Origin: Cryptomeria japonica
Lineage: Eukaryota; Streptophyta; Pinopsida; Cupressales; Cupressaceae
Reading direction: 5' to 3'
Assembly (NCBI RefSeq): GCF_030272615.1
Contig: NC_081414.1
Coordinates: 521,796,185 to 521,860,184, forward strand
Length of the DNA: 64,000 bases
Shown here: positions 48,770 through 59,618 of the stretch, in pieces
How positions within the stretch are numbered: position 1 is the stretch's first letter
Layout: the number at the start of each line of letters is the position of its first letter
Program-made: the position numbers and the translations under genes
The notes under the pieces: generated by a model
What the model was told of the DNA's origin: nothing
The model's input: the letters and a program-made list of their open reading frames with translations, nothing else
The model's database searches: none

Positions 48770-49959
48770 GCATGTAAAGTTCATCTTTAAAATATCAATT
48801 AGAAGTAAAAGGAAATCACGAATCCCTATCTAATCAAAGAATTCAAACAAATAGACAATGAAATAACACAATCAAATCAAAATAGGAATTATAAGGTAAT
48901 TCAATCAAAACTCCCTATTCCGTGACTGCGTATAATTTTCATTGCTATTCTCTTCTTTGTGGTATGATGGCTCTCAGATATTGCGCTGGCAACCTACAAA
49001 TGACACAAAGATTCAAAGTTCATGATTGTTGAAAAATGGAGATTGAATGCTCAATTTATAGATTTTTGGAGAAGATTGATTGAAAGGTGGAACAGATTGA
49101 TCAAGAAGTAGAACTCAGGTGACCTCACATGTTGATTGATATTTGAACTATTGATTTAGAGGTGAAACAGAATAGATTGAATAGATTAATTGAGTCAGCT
49201 GATTGAGAAAAAGAGTGATTGGAGAATAATTAATTGATGACAAAGAAATCTTTATTTAGAAAAAAGATAACTAAAAGATGGAAATAGAGATTGGAGAGAT
49301 AATTGATTTAATTAATTAATTGATTGAATTAATTAATTTAGCATGTGCTTGCACTTTGACTTGGATTTTCAATTTAATCTTTACATGAGATTTTGATTCA
49401 AATATTGAATTTATTTTAAATTCAATTTAGTATTTGAATATATTTAGAACTTGACTTTGATTTTCAATTTGATTTTTGTAATCATGCACATGTGTTTGAA
49501 ATTAGAAGAAATTAAAAGAATTAGAATTTGGGGATTTGGGGATTTGGAAATGGAATTAGGAGAATTATGAAATTAGTTAATTAAATAATTTGAAGAAACT
49601 ATTTAATTATTTAGAAATGGACTTTAATTAAATAATAAATATTTAATTAATATTTAGAAAAGGGTTAATGATTAGATGATTAGAGATAGAAATTGAAAAT
49701 GAATTTTTTTAAATAATAAAGATTATTTAAATTTGGGAATTAATCAAAATTAATAAAATAATAAATATTTAATTAATATTAGAAAATAGTCAAAATGATT
49801 AATGATGATAGCATTGAAATAGAATAATTAGTAAGATGGTGAGGAAATATGAAACTAGAAGAATAAGATTAATTAACTTAATTAAAGAATTAAAGAATTA
49901 TTTAATCAATTAGAGGAATAATTAGTACATGAACAATGAGACATTTTTAGGTGTCTACA
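48770..49959 (-). repeat. 3' LTR of element J
   Basis: On the minus strand it starts TGTAGACACCTAAAAATG at 49,959, the standard Tat-type LTR start, and has a TATA box TATAAATTGA at 49,051-49,060. The body is AT-rich with TTAATTAA runs like the LTR of element A. The inner end is not sharply defined. Confidence 0.7.
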
Positions 49960-49973
49960 TTTGCCCCTCTTTG
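49960..49973 (-). other. Polypurine tract of element J
   Basis: The minus strand reads TCAAAGAGGGGCAAA up to the LTR start, the same as in element A at 651-664. Confidence 0.8.
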
Positions 49974-50229
49974 AGACAATGTTAGAATGATGTTGTTTCA
50001 AAGAAAACCAAAAAATTTTCCCCAGTATGCCTTGATACCAGTGTATAGTGTAAATATGCCCCCTCAGAAAAGGTGGTCAAAAATTGAGACCATATTTTCG
50101 ATATCAATATAATGAGCAATCATGTGAAGTTTCATGCAATTTTGAGATCATTTGAGTAGGCTACAAGTTGTTTGAAGTTGGTAGGGACCGTAGGCGTCGA
50201 GGTGTTAAAAAAAAGAAACCTAATTTTGA
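49974..50229 (+). other. Upstream region of the antisense PMD gene in element J
   Basis: About 250 bp between the polypurine tract and the TATA box. It holds CAGTATGCC..TATGCCCCCTC, comparable with ATGCCCC motifs in the same place in element A (around 1,000-1,190). No gene is seen. Confidence 0.4.
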
Positions 50230-50242
50230 GCTATAAATAGAG
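50230..50242 (+). promoter_or_regulatory. TATA box of the antisense PMD gene in element J
   Basis: AGCTATAAATAGAG is a textbook plant TATA box 90 bp before the proposed start codon at 50,332. Element A has CTATATATGG at the same relative position. Confidence 0.6.
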
Positions 50243-50331
50243 AATTTAGGTTTTCATTTGCTCATTTGCAATTTGGTAAGTTCTTGATTTTCTCTACTAA
50301 TTTGGTGCTTTCTTGCAATTATTTGATCATC

Positions 50332-52207
50332 ATGGCTGGTTATAGAACTCAATTGCACCTGTTTGACTGAGTATGATCATATAAGAGACCTCTTGGGACT
50401 AGAGGCATGGTATTTTTCTAATTTTTTGCCTATTTTTTCTAAAAATATTTGCAGTGTTCAATTTTTCCTTGCATCATGCATTAGTCTATCGATTTTGACG
50501 CATTCACACTAAACATACTGCATTCGCTATTAATGTTACACATTAGGTATTTTTGTACCGCCTTAGAGCTAAATGTTACACATTGGTATAAAATATCACG
50601 AATTCATTGTAAATGAAAGTATTTTGTCATGCGTCTTATAATTTTTTTAATATTTTTTTATGTTCTTGTGATCCAATATCTGATATTTTCAATATTTTCT
50701 CTATGCAAGAGAACATTGGAGTTCTATACTGCCGATAGAGCACACCCAGTGGACTTGATCTTCATTCTGATTTACTTGAGGAGGAGATTGATCATATCCG
50801 ACTGCTTGGATTATATTACATGTTACACTTGCCAGAGGTTACGCCCAACAGGGCTTTGATTACAACTTTGATAGAGCGGTGGCATTCTGAGACATGTTCA
50901 TTCAATCTTCCTACTGGTGAGGCATCCATTACCTTAGAGGTTGTATGGTGTATACTACATATTCTGATTCATGGTGAGAGAGTTGTATATGACCATGATG
51001 ATGGCATTGATGGATTGTGTGCCCTTTTTGAGTACAAGATATAGGATTTGCAGATTAGTGGTCGGTATGATATCCCTTGCACTCAGTTAGATTCTGATGA
51101 TCTGACTATTGTACTATGTAGTGTTCTCGATGGTTTGTTGATACCTGACAAATGAGGTCATGGATTTCCAGTCGGATGGGACAAAGGGCTCCATGATATG
51201 ATTGTGCATCGACGAGTATATGCTTGGGGTCCTTGCCTTCTAGCGATGTTGTATTACCAGATGCATGGCATTGTATATCTTGGATATCGATCTATCAGTT
51301 GCGGTGTTACACTGCTTCAGACTTGGGCATGGGAGCACATTTCTATTTCAAGACATGTCATTCATGTTGATTTGCAACCTGGTGAGCCTTAATCTTTTAG
51401 GTACACAATGGGTATCAAACATAGGGGATCGGGTAACACCTTGTATTGGAGGCATCAGCTTCATATTCTTCAGCGTTTTATTTGGAGACCATACCTAGAT
51501 TGCCTCGGTTGGGTGGATGATGTAGTGCAATTGCCTTTCTACCGATAGTAGAGATATCTGATTGGTAGGACATTCGTGACTCAGTGGATTATAGAGATGT
51601 CTCTCCTAGGATGGATATTGAGATAGTTTAGAGAGATACAGGTGACATAGGTGGTTACTACTTATTTTGCTCGTGTATCTCAGGAGGTATCTGATTAGGG
51701 GTTTTGTATACAGCCACATGTTGCTTCTGCTGAGTTTGATAATCTTCAACCAGTACTCTGGGGTTGGGGTAGAGATGCAGCAGATCCAGGTACTATGTCA
51801 GAGTATGATGCATGGTGGGCCAGAGATAGGCCTATTCCACTTACTGATCTTGTTGTTCTGGTTACAGCATAGCAGATTCGACATCCTAGACAACGTCTAA
51901 GGATAGACATGGGGGAGAGAGTTAGAGGAGGAGAGGGAGGTGGAGGAGCTAAGGTAGGAGATGAGGGAGGAGATTAGGGAGGTGGAGGAGCGGAGGGGGG
52001 GAGATGAGGACATAGACATTGGTGGAGACAATGAGTCTACTAGCAGTGCAGATGACGATGATTCCTTAGGGTCATCAAGCAGTGAGGATGGTGATGATGA
52101 TGATGATATGCTAGAGCTGGAGGACGTGTCTACTAGAGAGGGTGGGGAGGACAGGTGGGTGATAGGGATGATGATGATCCACATATTCTCAAGGTGTGGG
52201 TTCAGAG
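50332..52207 (+). pseudogene. Antisense plant mobile domain (PMD) gene of element J with a likely intron
   Basis: Exon 1 is 50,332-50,409 (MAGYRTQLHLFD; two TGA codons now interrupt it). A GT-AG intron fits 50,410-50,711 (302 nt, T-rich, ending TATGCAAGAG) and keeps phase 0. Exon 2 resumes with NIGVLYC and carries the PMD: LLGLYYMLHLPEV, LIERWHSETCSFNLPTGEASITLE. After a TAG it continues with HGFPVGWDKGLHD, IWRPYLDCLGWVDD, WWARDRPIPLTDLV and a Gly/Asp/Glu-rich tail. It aligns with the element A gene throughout the domain. The tail is cut by the insertion of element G. Function of TE-borne PMD proteins is unknown. Confidence 0.75.
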
Positions 52208-53352
52208 TGTTGGTGTTTTTATGATGTTTAGTTGTGATTGTCATTGATGGACACACACTTATTTGATGTATGAGTTATTCACAACCAGTAGTTGTTCCAA
52301 CTGGTATTGTATGTAATTAAATGTATAGTCTTTGTTTGTTGAAAACTATCAGTGTTTTGCAGAAGATGCTTACCGATCAAAGCATGACCGAAGACCCCAA
52401 GCAGTATGAAGACCTCAAGCAGAATGAAGACCCCAAGTGGCAGTTAATCTTTTGATCGAAACACTTTGTTCCAGTTTTCCAGTCTTCATTTGTTAACCAA
52501 TAATCAGTATATTGTGTTAAACCGGTGTAATTGTAATGTGTGATGAGTTATCATCCATTGACACTTTGGCGGTATTTCTATGTCATGTTACCAATTGTGT
52601 CTAGATGCATTGTGCCTATGAAATTGTAGTCTAATCTTATTGGACCGACATGAAATCAGGTTCCTATATGAGGACATCATGTCTAGGGTTTTGAAGAGTT
52701 GTTGATGTGTGCAAGCATTGTAGAGAAGATTAGGTCTGTGTGAGAAAAAGTATCTCATGACAGAGATTGAGAGTGCAAAATATAGAAGACTGAGGTAATG
52801 TTGGAATGCATTAACAGGAAGTTGTCAAGGATCTAATCAAGCATTTTGTGCTACTATCTAGATCATTCACTTATTGATTACTAATATCTTCAACAAGTCT
52901 GAAACCCTTAATTGGGTAGGCCCAGCCAAGCCTATTGTAAATCCTCTAACAAGGTGGTTCATAGTTGTGGATCTGAAATCCTCTAACAAGGTATCTTCAA
53001 CAGGACTTATCTCCTAATAGAGATATGGATTCCTAATAGGATCTATTCTGGTGAAGAACATTTTAAGGCCTTAATCGGTTTGACCTTAACTAGTCTGGCT
53101 ACTATTCTGCAGATAGTTGACTTGTGAGTTTTACTCACCATGGTTTTTCTTATTTGGGTTTCCATGTCAAAACATCTTGTGTTATGGTGATTGTGCTTCT
53201 GTGGGTGAATGCTTTATTTTCTATTTGGCTTGTTTGTGTTTTAACTGGTTTATTGTTTAATCTACTACACCAGTCTACAGTTAAACTGCTTAAGAGTTTG
53301 TTTAAGTTTTTGGGTATACTAATTCACCCCCCCCCCCTCTTAGTCTTCATCA
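52208..53352 (+). repeat. 5' LTR of element G
   Basis: 1,145 bp from TGTTGGTGTTTT to CTTCATCA. It contains units CCCTTAATTGGG (52,905), CCTCTAACAAGG (52,943) and CCTCTAACAAGG (52,980), and the C-run before its end. It matches 58,795-59,618 closely. Confidence 0.92.
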
Positions 53353-53353
53353 A

Positions 53354-53367
53354 TTGGTATCAGAGCC
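53354..53367 (+). other. Primer binding site of element G
   Basis: TTGGTATCAGAGCC, an intact site complementary to initiator tRNA-Met, one base after the LTR. Confidence 0.92.
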
Positions 53368-53402
53368 AACCTTTCTATAAGTCTAACCACTTGGAAGGAG
53401 AT

Positions 53403-54719
53403 ATGGGGGAATACAGCATGAGGGAACTCACTCACCATGTTACTGAGTCTGAGAGAGCCTATGATTAACTCAAAATCAAGTATTAAGCCTCTTTAGCCAA
53501 GAGAAGAGAACTTGTTGAGCAATTGATGGAATTTACTGAAAATAGCTCTTCTAATGAAGCAAACATGGAGGCCCTAGTCAGAGAAGTGGAGAAACTAAAT
53601 GAATCCAAAACTAACCTAAGGAGGGAGTTGGAAGGACTGACTATCAGGATGAGTTAGGAGCTAGAAAACAGAAGAAAAGATGAAGATTTAGTGAAGGACA
53701 AGGAATGTGAGATCTCTAAGTTTAAACAAGAGAGTGGAACCATCATCGCTCATCTGCAAGAGGATAATGAAGAGAAAGAAGAAATACAAGAAGACCTAAA
53801 TGCTTCTATCTCTCATAATGAAACCTTGATGAAAACCAATGATTCTCTTTCCAAGGAACTTGTTGAATCAAAGGAGATACTTGCAAAGTTCAACCGGAGA
53901 GTTGCTAAGTTGGAACAAAAGTTAGAATCAGTGAAGCCATCAAAGGATACCACTGGACTTGGTTACTCTGGATACGAGGAAGCTGAGACCACTAGAACCA
54001 AGAGTGATGCACTAAAGGAGAAATAGGCACCTAAGAACAACAAGAGTAAAGGTAAGAAAAATTTTAAACCTATTTGCTTTAACTATCTTAAGGAAGGACA
54101 TACTGCCAATGTATGTAGGAGCAAGGTTTACAATAACTTTCCTTGCATACAAAACAATGTGGCTAGATCTGGTAGATTTAATGGTCATTTTTATGCATGC
54201 AACAAGTTTGGGCATAGATCTTTTGAGTGCAAGTCGGTTATGAACAACTCTAGAAGTTATGCACCAAGATCTAAAGGAGTTGTCCCAGAACTTCCTATGA
54301 AATGAAATCCAAACAAGTATAGAACCTATGACCACTGGTCAAATGGTTATGAAGTGGCAACTAGTTAGAGAGCAACCTGTTTGATCTATCATGGTAGCAG
54401 TCATACTGCTACAACATGTAGAAGGAAAAATGGAAATGTGAACACCGGACCATGGAGAACACCTGGAATGGTATGCTATCATTGCAACAAATGGGGACAC
54501 ACTGCCAAAGCATGCAGACTAAGAAAGAATCCATTGGGAGACATACCGATCAACCTAGAAGGGAAGATTGATGTTGAAACCATTTAGGCAGATATGGATA
54601 AAACTTGGAAAAATAAATCTGAAGAGAAGCCACAAGATGTACTAGTTTCTGTACTGAGTGTAGAGGCCCCTGAACTGACAAACTCAGCTTCAAAAAGCTT
54701 AGGGGGAACATATCGGTAA
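53403..54719 (+). pseudogene. GAG of element G: coiled coil plus four zinc knuckles
   Basis: It starts at ATG 53,403 (MGEYSMRELTHHVTESERAY), as in F and H. Residues up to about 190 are heptad-like and charged (VREVEKLNESKTNLRREL, KELVESKEILAKFNRRVAK), a predicted coiled coil. A Lys-rich linker follows, then knuckle 1 (CFNYLKEGHTANVC, second Cys lost), knuckle 2 (FYACNKFGHRSFEC), knuckle 3 (CLIYHGSSHTATTC) and knuckle 4 (CYHCNKWGHTAKAC, complete). Stops include a TAG at the MS*ELE position where F and H have CAA (Gln). Four knuckles is more than the single one of most copia GAGs. No copia UBN2-type core is visible, so capsid assembly may rely on the coiled coil; this is inference. Confidence 0.88.
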
Positions 54720-55129
54720 AAAATGTTTTGAACCCCCAGAGTATATTGGTATTTGTTACCTATCAACTAACTAAAGATTTGAAGCGGTAAAAGGTTAAAT
54801 TAGGGTTTGAGCCCTAATGGTGATGCATTTATTATGGTAGGTGGGAGCATGTTTAAAAGTGACTTTTGTCATCATTTTTACTTACCCATTTTTAGAGAAG
54901 AATCTTTCTAGCTTGAGCAACACAACCAAAGCAATTCATCTTGCACTCAAAAGAATTTAGAAAGGAATCTTGCACAAGATTTTGCAACCACTTCAAGCTA
55001 TCAGTATGGAAGTCAAATTGGTAAAAAAGATTCTGAAGAGGTGTGTTGTTCTCACCATCAGCAAACCCTAGTTTAGAGTGTGAAGGTATTTCTCATTGAA
55101 ACATTCTTGTCATTTAGAATCTTCTAGAT
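54720..55129 (+). other. Spacer between GAG and ORF2 of element G
   Basis: About 400 bp with no gene. It includes TTAGGGTTTGAGCCCTAATGG, a near-palindrome also found in H (62,187-62,205), and a TATA-like TTTAAAAG near 54,850. An internal promoter or splice acceptor for ORF2 would be expected here, but I cannot assign one. Confidence 0.45.
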
Positions 55130-58100
55130 ATGGCCTCTGCATCTAAAATCCCTTCTAGTTCTACTAAACCTGAGGAATCACCTGAGTTTATTAAAAAGAA
55201 GATGAAATACAATGCCCTATCTCAAATTCCCACCAGAGTCATTGTCGAAGGCGATGTTTTAGGATATATTGATTTCAAACTAGAAGACCTAGGGTCTCTA
55301 GTGATTCACTCCCAGCTGACTCTATTCTGTAGAGACGATAAGAAGATTAAACCTGAATATAGCATAATAGAGAAGAAGAAATTACATAAAGCAGTATATT
55401 TTCTCAAAGAATTTATAGAAGAACACATCAGGATTATCCTTAGTCGGGTTCATGGTAATAAGATGTACCTTGAGTGAACCCATGATATTACACCGAAGGC
55501 AATTCATGCATGACCGGTTTATGCAATGTTTGAGAAGTCCCCGTTCTTCACAAGATCACCAAAACCAAAATGACAGAGCTCATCAGTTTTGTGACCAACC
55601 AATGAACAATGACTGTTAACACCATTAAAGATGACTTGGTGAAATATACATGCATGGTCATCGGGTATAGAGTATTCTATGCTAGCAGAATGAATTTTGT
55701 TCCTATAGCTGTGGTGCATGCCGCTTATAGGATGATCAAGGAGAATATAGAATGTGACTTATATACCTACATGCAGAAACAACTCATGGAGAACCTGAAG
55801 TTGATCAAATTGGACAAAACTCTGAGGTTTAAGTTTGGTCATCTGCTTGTCGGTTTATTTTTCTACTTTCAAGGATATTTCCTTGGAGTCGGTGATGTTC
55901 AATGGTCGAGTGACCTACCAGTTTCTAGACAAATAAAGGAGAGTCTGCAAGTAGTGGGAATTGCATATCTGGAGACTCTGAATAGGTATTTTGATGAGTT
56001 TAGACTAAAGATGAACCAAATAATGAGAATATTTGGTGATCTAGTTAAGAACTATGAAGATGACATCTATTTCACAGTCAAAATAGATCACTACATAATG
56101 GAAGTGGTTGAACCAAGAGAAGATGTAGTTGAGCCTATGGGCTATGAAGTGCTAAATGATATACTGATAGGGTATGCCTTTAACCTACTTGCTTCACCAC
56201 TGAATCCCAAGAAGAAGAGGACCGATACTTACTTAGAAAGTATCAAATCTATTGAGGTACTGAAGCAGAAAAAAAGTAAAGCAGTGCCATCAGCATCAGC
56301 AACGGTTACATCTATTGCCAGTCCTAAAGTGACCAAGAGGTCCCCAGCTAAAAAGAAACCGGAGGCTATTCCGCAAAGGTATTCGAAAGGAAGAGGAAAA
56401 CCAAGAATAACTCACCGAATTCAGAAGGCACTAAACTGAAGGTAGAAATGAAGAAGAAAAGACAATCAAGCAAGAAGATGAAGTCAACCGGTAATGTACC
56501 AGCAACCCCTACACTGATAAATATAGATATTTCATCTTACAAACCTATGACACATTGTCAAAGGACCATAAAGAATATTATAAGGAAAGTTCTTGATGAT
56601 TTAAAAGATTATTTTGATGATTTCAATGATAGTGAAAAGGAGGATGTTGAACAAGAACTTATTAAATATTTATGTGTTAATGATCAATCACCTTCCAATA
56701 TTAAATTAGTTACTTCTAAATCTTTGTATGACTTTTGACAATAAATGGTGCATTGCCATTAAAAAGGAACAAGACATCAGGGAGAAAGTTTTTGCTGAAT
56801 ATTTTCTAGATGCCTCTAATTCAGAATTGTTTGAGATTATTGATAAGTACAAAGGCATTTTCTTCATGAGAAGAAGAAGACTTCAGCTACTCAGAGGCAA
56901 AACTTCTGAAGTGGAAAAAGACACCCATCTATAGGTTAAGGCAACTATCAACATGCAAAAAGTATCCAAAGCTAATTGACTAGCTGAGCAATAGCCTGAC
57001 CTATCCACAACCAATCCAGATGAAGTCTTTGACAGTCTGGGTGAAATATTAGGAAAAAAAATGACCCCATTGATGTTGATGCACTGGATATTAAGGATAT
57101 CACTCCAAATAAGGAGAAAGCTAAAAAGGAGAGAATGGAGAAACAAAAGGATGGGAAAGTGGAGAAAGAGAAATAGGAAAAAGAGAAAGTAGAGAAAGAG
57201 AAACAGGAAAAAGAGAAAATAGAGAAAGAGAAAATGGAAAAAGAGAAAGTGGAGAAAGAGAAACAGCAAAAAGAGAAAGCGGAGAAAGAAAAACAAGAGA
57301 AAGAGAAAGCGGAGAAAGTGAGACAAGAGGAGACGAAGAAGGAAGAAGAGAAGAAGAAGGAGGAAGTAGAGAAGAAGAAGGAAGAAGAGAAGAAGTGGAA
57401 GGAAGAAGAGAAGAAGAAGGAGGAAGCAGAGAAGAAGAAGGAAGAAGAGAAGAAGAAGAGGGAAGATGAGAAGAAGAAGGAGGAAGCAGAGAAGAAAAAG
57501 GAGGAGGAGAAAAAGAGGGAAGAAGAGCGGAAGAAAGAAGAAGAGAAGAGGAGAGTGGAAGAGGAGAAAGTGAAGGCTGCCAAGATAGCCTAAGAAAAAG
57601 AAGAAGAGGAGAAGAAAAGACAAGCAGAGATCAAGGAAAAGGAAGGAGGACAGACTCCTAAGGCAACCGGAGATCAAGCCAAGAAAGTTGATCCCACTGG
57701 TCCCACCTATTTGACTCTTACCTGTCTAACTCAATCGATTGATAAGACTAAGCTACTGCAAAGCATTCAGCTAGCGTGGGAGAGATTGGAAGAACTGAGG
57801 AAAAATAAAGAATGGGATGTCATTCAATTTGTTGTTGATACCCTTTCCAATCTAATCCCTGGTACTAACCTCCCCAGTACCAATTCCTCCTTGGCCAAGC
57901 TCAAACTTCTTTGCATAGTAGTGGATGATTAGGTACAATGTTTGGAAGATGTTTCTCGGGCCACTACAAGGAAAAACCATGAAAAGGCACTCAAAGTTGC
58001 CTTAGTAAAACAAATGGATGAAGATAGGGCAAAACTGCTTAAGTAAAAAGATGATATAAATTCAGCTATGGGTGAAGGTAACTTACTCTTGAGTAAAATC

Positions 58101-58475
58101 CGCCAACCTCACCCATTTTGTGAAGATGCTCTGAAACAGAAGACTCAACTCCAATTGAAGTTACATAAATATATCAGCACCTTCAAACTGCCCTATGATC
58201 TATTCAAAGTATATGGACAGACTGTTCATACTCACCAAGGTCCAGCATCAGATTGCAAAGCTTGACTCAGAGATCTCCAATTGTACTTGAGGTCTATAGG
58301 AGCTCCAATTGTTCCTATTACCAAAATTGCAGGTTCTTCAAAAGTGCTTCTTGAACTTGGAGGCTATTACTGTAACACAAGAGATGAGCACCATCGATGC
58401 AATGGAAGAATTAGCCTTCCAAATGAAAAACCAAGAGTGAAATTGCTACCTCAATTCTTGATTCATGGTCTTTAG
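55130..58475 (+). pseudogene. ORF2 of element G: large protein of unknown function
   Basis: It starts at ATG 55,130 (MASASKIPSSSTKPEE) and runs about 1,115 codons through a few stops and shifts. Segment 1 (55,180-56,260) is the best conserved with H: FCRDDKKIKPEYSIIEKKKL, DDLVKYTCMVIGYR, LRFKFGHLLVGLFFYFQGYF, GDLVKNYEDDIYF. Segment 2 is basic and Ser/Pro-rich (KRSPAKKKPE). Segment 3 (INIDISSYKPMTHCQRTIKN) is again conserved. Segment 4 is a Lys/Glu repeat (57,110-57,690), and the C-terminus is helical (to 58,475). I find no catalytic motif of polymerase, nuclease or protease. It could be a structural or nucleic-acid-associated protein; that is a guess. H has the same ORF and E a related stretch. 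Confidence 0.75.
57110..57690 (+). repeat. Lys/Glu-coding purine repeat within ORF2 of element G
   Basis: About 580 bp of almost pure purine with a 6-to-18-bp period (GAGAAAGAGAAA, then GAAGAAGAGAAGAAG) encodes EKEK and EEKKKEE repeats, predicted to be a long charged helix. The opposite strand gives long hydrophobic Leu/Phe/Ser frames that are artefacts of this composition. Confidence 0.9.
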
Positions 58476-58780
58476 ACATGAAGAATTATATGCAAAACTT
58501 TAAATCTCTTCTCAAGAAGTTTTACTCTTTATTGTCATGAACATATACTCTATTTTTATATTATGCAAAAATGGAATATTTTGCATTACTTTGTCATTGT
58601 TGGCAAAGGGGGAGTAGTGTATATTAAAATTTTGGCGAGTATTAAAATTTCATGCACATAATTGCAATTTTTGCAAAGGGAGTAGTGTATATGCTTAGGG
58701 GCAGTAATGTTGATTATGGCATATGTTTTTGTTTTGTAAGCACTTAGATGTCAAAATTTTCCTAAGTGTTGCCATCAATG
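58476..58780 (+). other. 3' untranslated region of element G
   Basis: About 300 bp after ORF2 with two imperfect copies of a unit (GCAAAGGG.GAGTAGTGTATAT at 58,603 and 58,674). The unit resembles the polypurine tract that follows, so it may be a duplicated tract. Confidence 0.55.
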
Positions 58781-58794
58781 CCAAAGGGGGATAT
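58781..58794 (+). other. Polypurine tract of element G
   Basis: CCAAAGGGGGATAT directly precedes the LTR start TGTTGGTG, and is nearly the same as in copia element B. Confidence 0.9.
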
Positions 58795-59618
58795 TGTTGG
58801 TGTTTTGATGATGTTTAGTTGTGATTGTCATTGATGGACACACACCTATTTAATGTATGAGTTATTCTCAACCGGTAGTTGTTCCAACTAGTATTGTATG
58901 TCATTAAATGTATAGTCTTTGTTTGTTCAAGACTATCAGTGTTTTGCAGAAGATGCTTACCGATCAAAGCATGACCAAAGACCCCAAGCGGTATGAGGAC
59001 CTCAAGCAGAGTGAAGACCCCGAGCGGCAATTAATCTTTTGATTGGAATAGTATGTTCTAGTTTTCTAGTCTTCATGTGTTAATTGGTAGTCGGTTTATT
59101 GTGTTAAACTGGTATAATTGTAATGTGTGATGAGTTATCATCCACTGATACTTTTGGTGGTGTTTCTATTTTGTGTTACCAAATGTGTCTAGATGCATTT
59201 TACCTAGGAAATTATAGTCTAATCTTATTGGACCGACATGAAATCAGGTTCCTATATGAGAACATCATGTCTAGGGTTTTGAAGAGTTGTTGATGTGTGG
59301 AAGTGTTGTAGAGAAGATTAGTTTTGTGCGAGAAAAGGTATCTCATGACAGAGATTGAGAGTACAAAATATAGAAGATTGAAGTAATGCTAGAATGCATT
59401 AACAGGGAGTTGTCAAAGATCTAATCAAGAATTCTATTATACTATCTAGATCATTCACTTGTTGATTACTAATATCTTTGACAAGTCTGAAACCCTTAAC
59501 TGGGTAGGCCCAGCTAAGCCTATTGTAAATCCTCTAACAAGGTGGTTCACAATTGTGGATCTGAAATCCTCTAACAAGGTAGTCTTTAATAGGACTTATC
59601 TCCTAACAGAGATTTGGA
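58795..59618 (+). repeat. 3' LTR of element G, interrupted by element H
   Basis: It follows the 5' LTR base for base with scattered changes up to GAGATTTGGA, where the 5' LTR has GAGATATGGA and then TTCCTAATAGG. Here the LTR of H begins. The last 320 bp or so should continue beyond the window on the far side of H. The expected target duplication is TTGGA. Confidence 0.88.

Larger units (their letters stand above)
48770..52207 (-). mobile_element. Element J: Tat-type gypsy, 3' end only
   Basis: On the minus strand the order is antisense PMD gene, polypurine tract, 3' LTR, identical in plan to the left end of element A. gag and pol are not in the window; J is broken at 52,208 by element G, and the rest would lie beyond 64,000. 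The left LTR limit near 48,770 is approximate because it merges with the microsatellite. Confidence 0.7.
52208..59618 (+). mobile_element. Element G: non-autonomous LTR retrotransposon with GAG and a novel ORF2
   Basis: The order is 5' LTR 52,208-53,352, initiator-Met primer site, GAG with four zinc knuckles, ORF2 of about 1,100 codons, polypurine tract, then a 3' LTR from 58,795. No protease, integrase, RT or RNase H motif is present in the 5.4 kb between the LTRs. It is inserted in the PMD gene of element J; the left flank CAGAG (52,203-52,207) should recur past the window if the other end survives. Its own 3' LTR is interrupted at 59,618 by element H. The plan resembles TR-GAG elements, with an added ORF. 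Confidence 0.88.

Noticed and set aside
48389-48833. Overlapping frames of up to 144 codons on both strands
   Set aside because: All are translations of the AT/GT microsatellite (alternating Tyr, Ile, His, Thr, Met, Val).
51897-52256. Minus-strand Ser-rich frame of 119 codons
   Set aside because: Complement of the Gly/Asp/Glu-coding tail of the element J PMD gene.
53124-53402. Hydrophobic N-terminal extension of the GAG of element G
   Set aside because: It translates the LTR end and primer site. F, G and H agree on the downstream MGEY/MGDI start.
56883-57677. Minus-strand frames of 264 and 203 codons, Leu/Phe/Ser-rich, like membrane proteins
   Set aside because: They are the complement of the purine repeat that codes Lys/Glu in ORF2 of element G.
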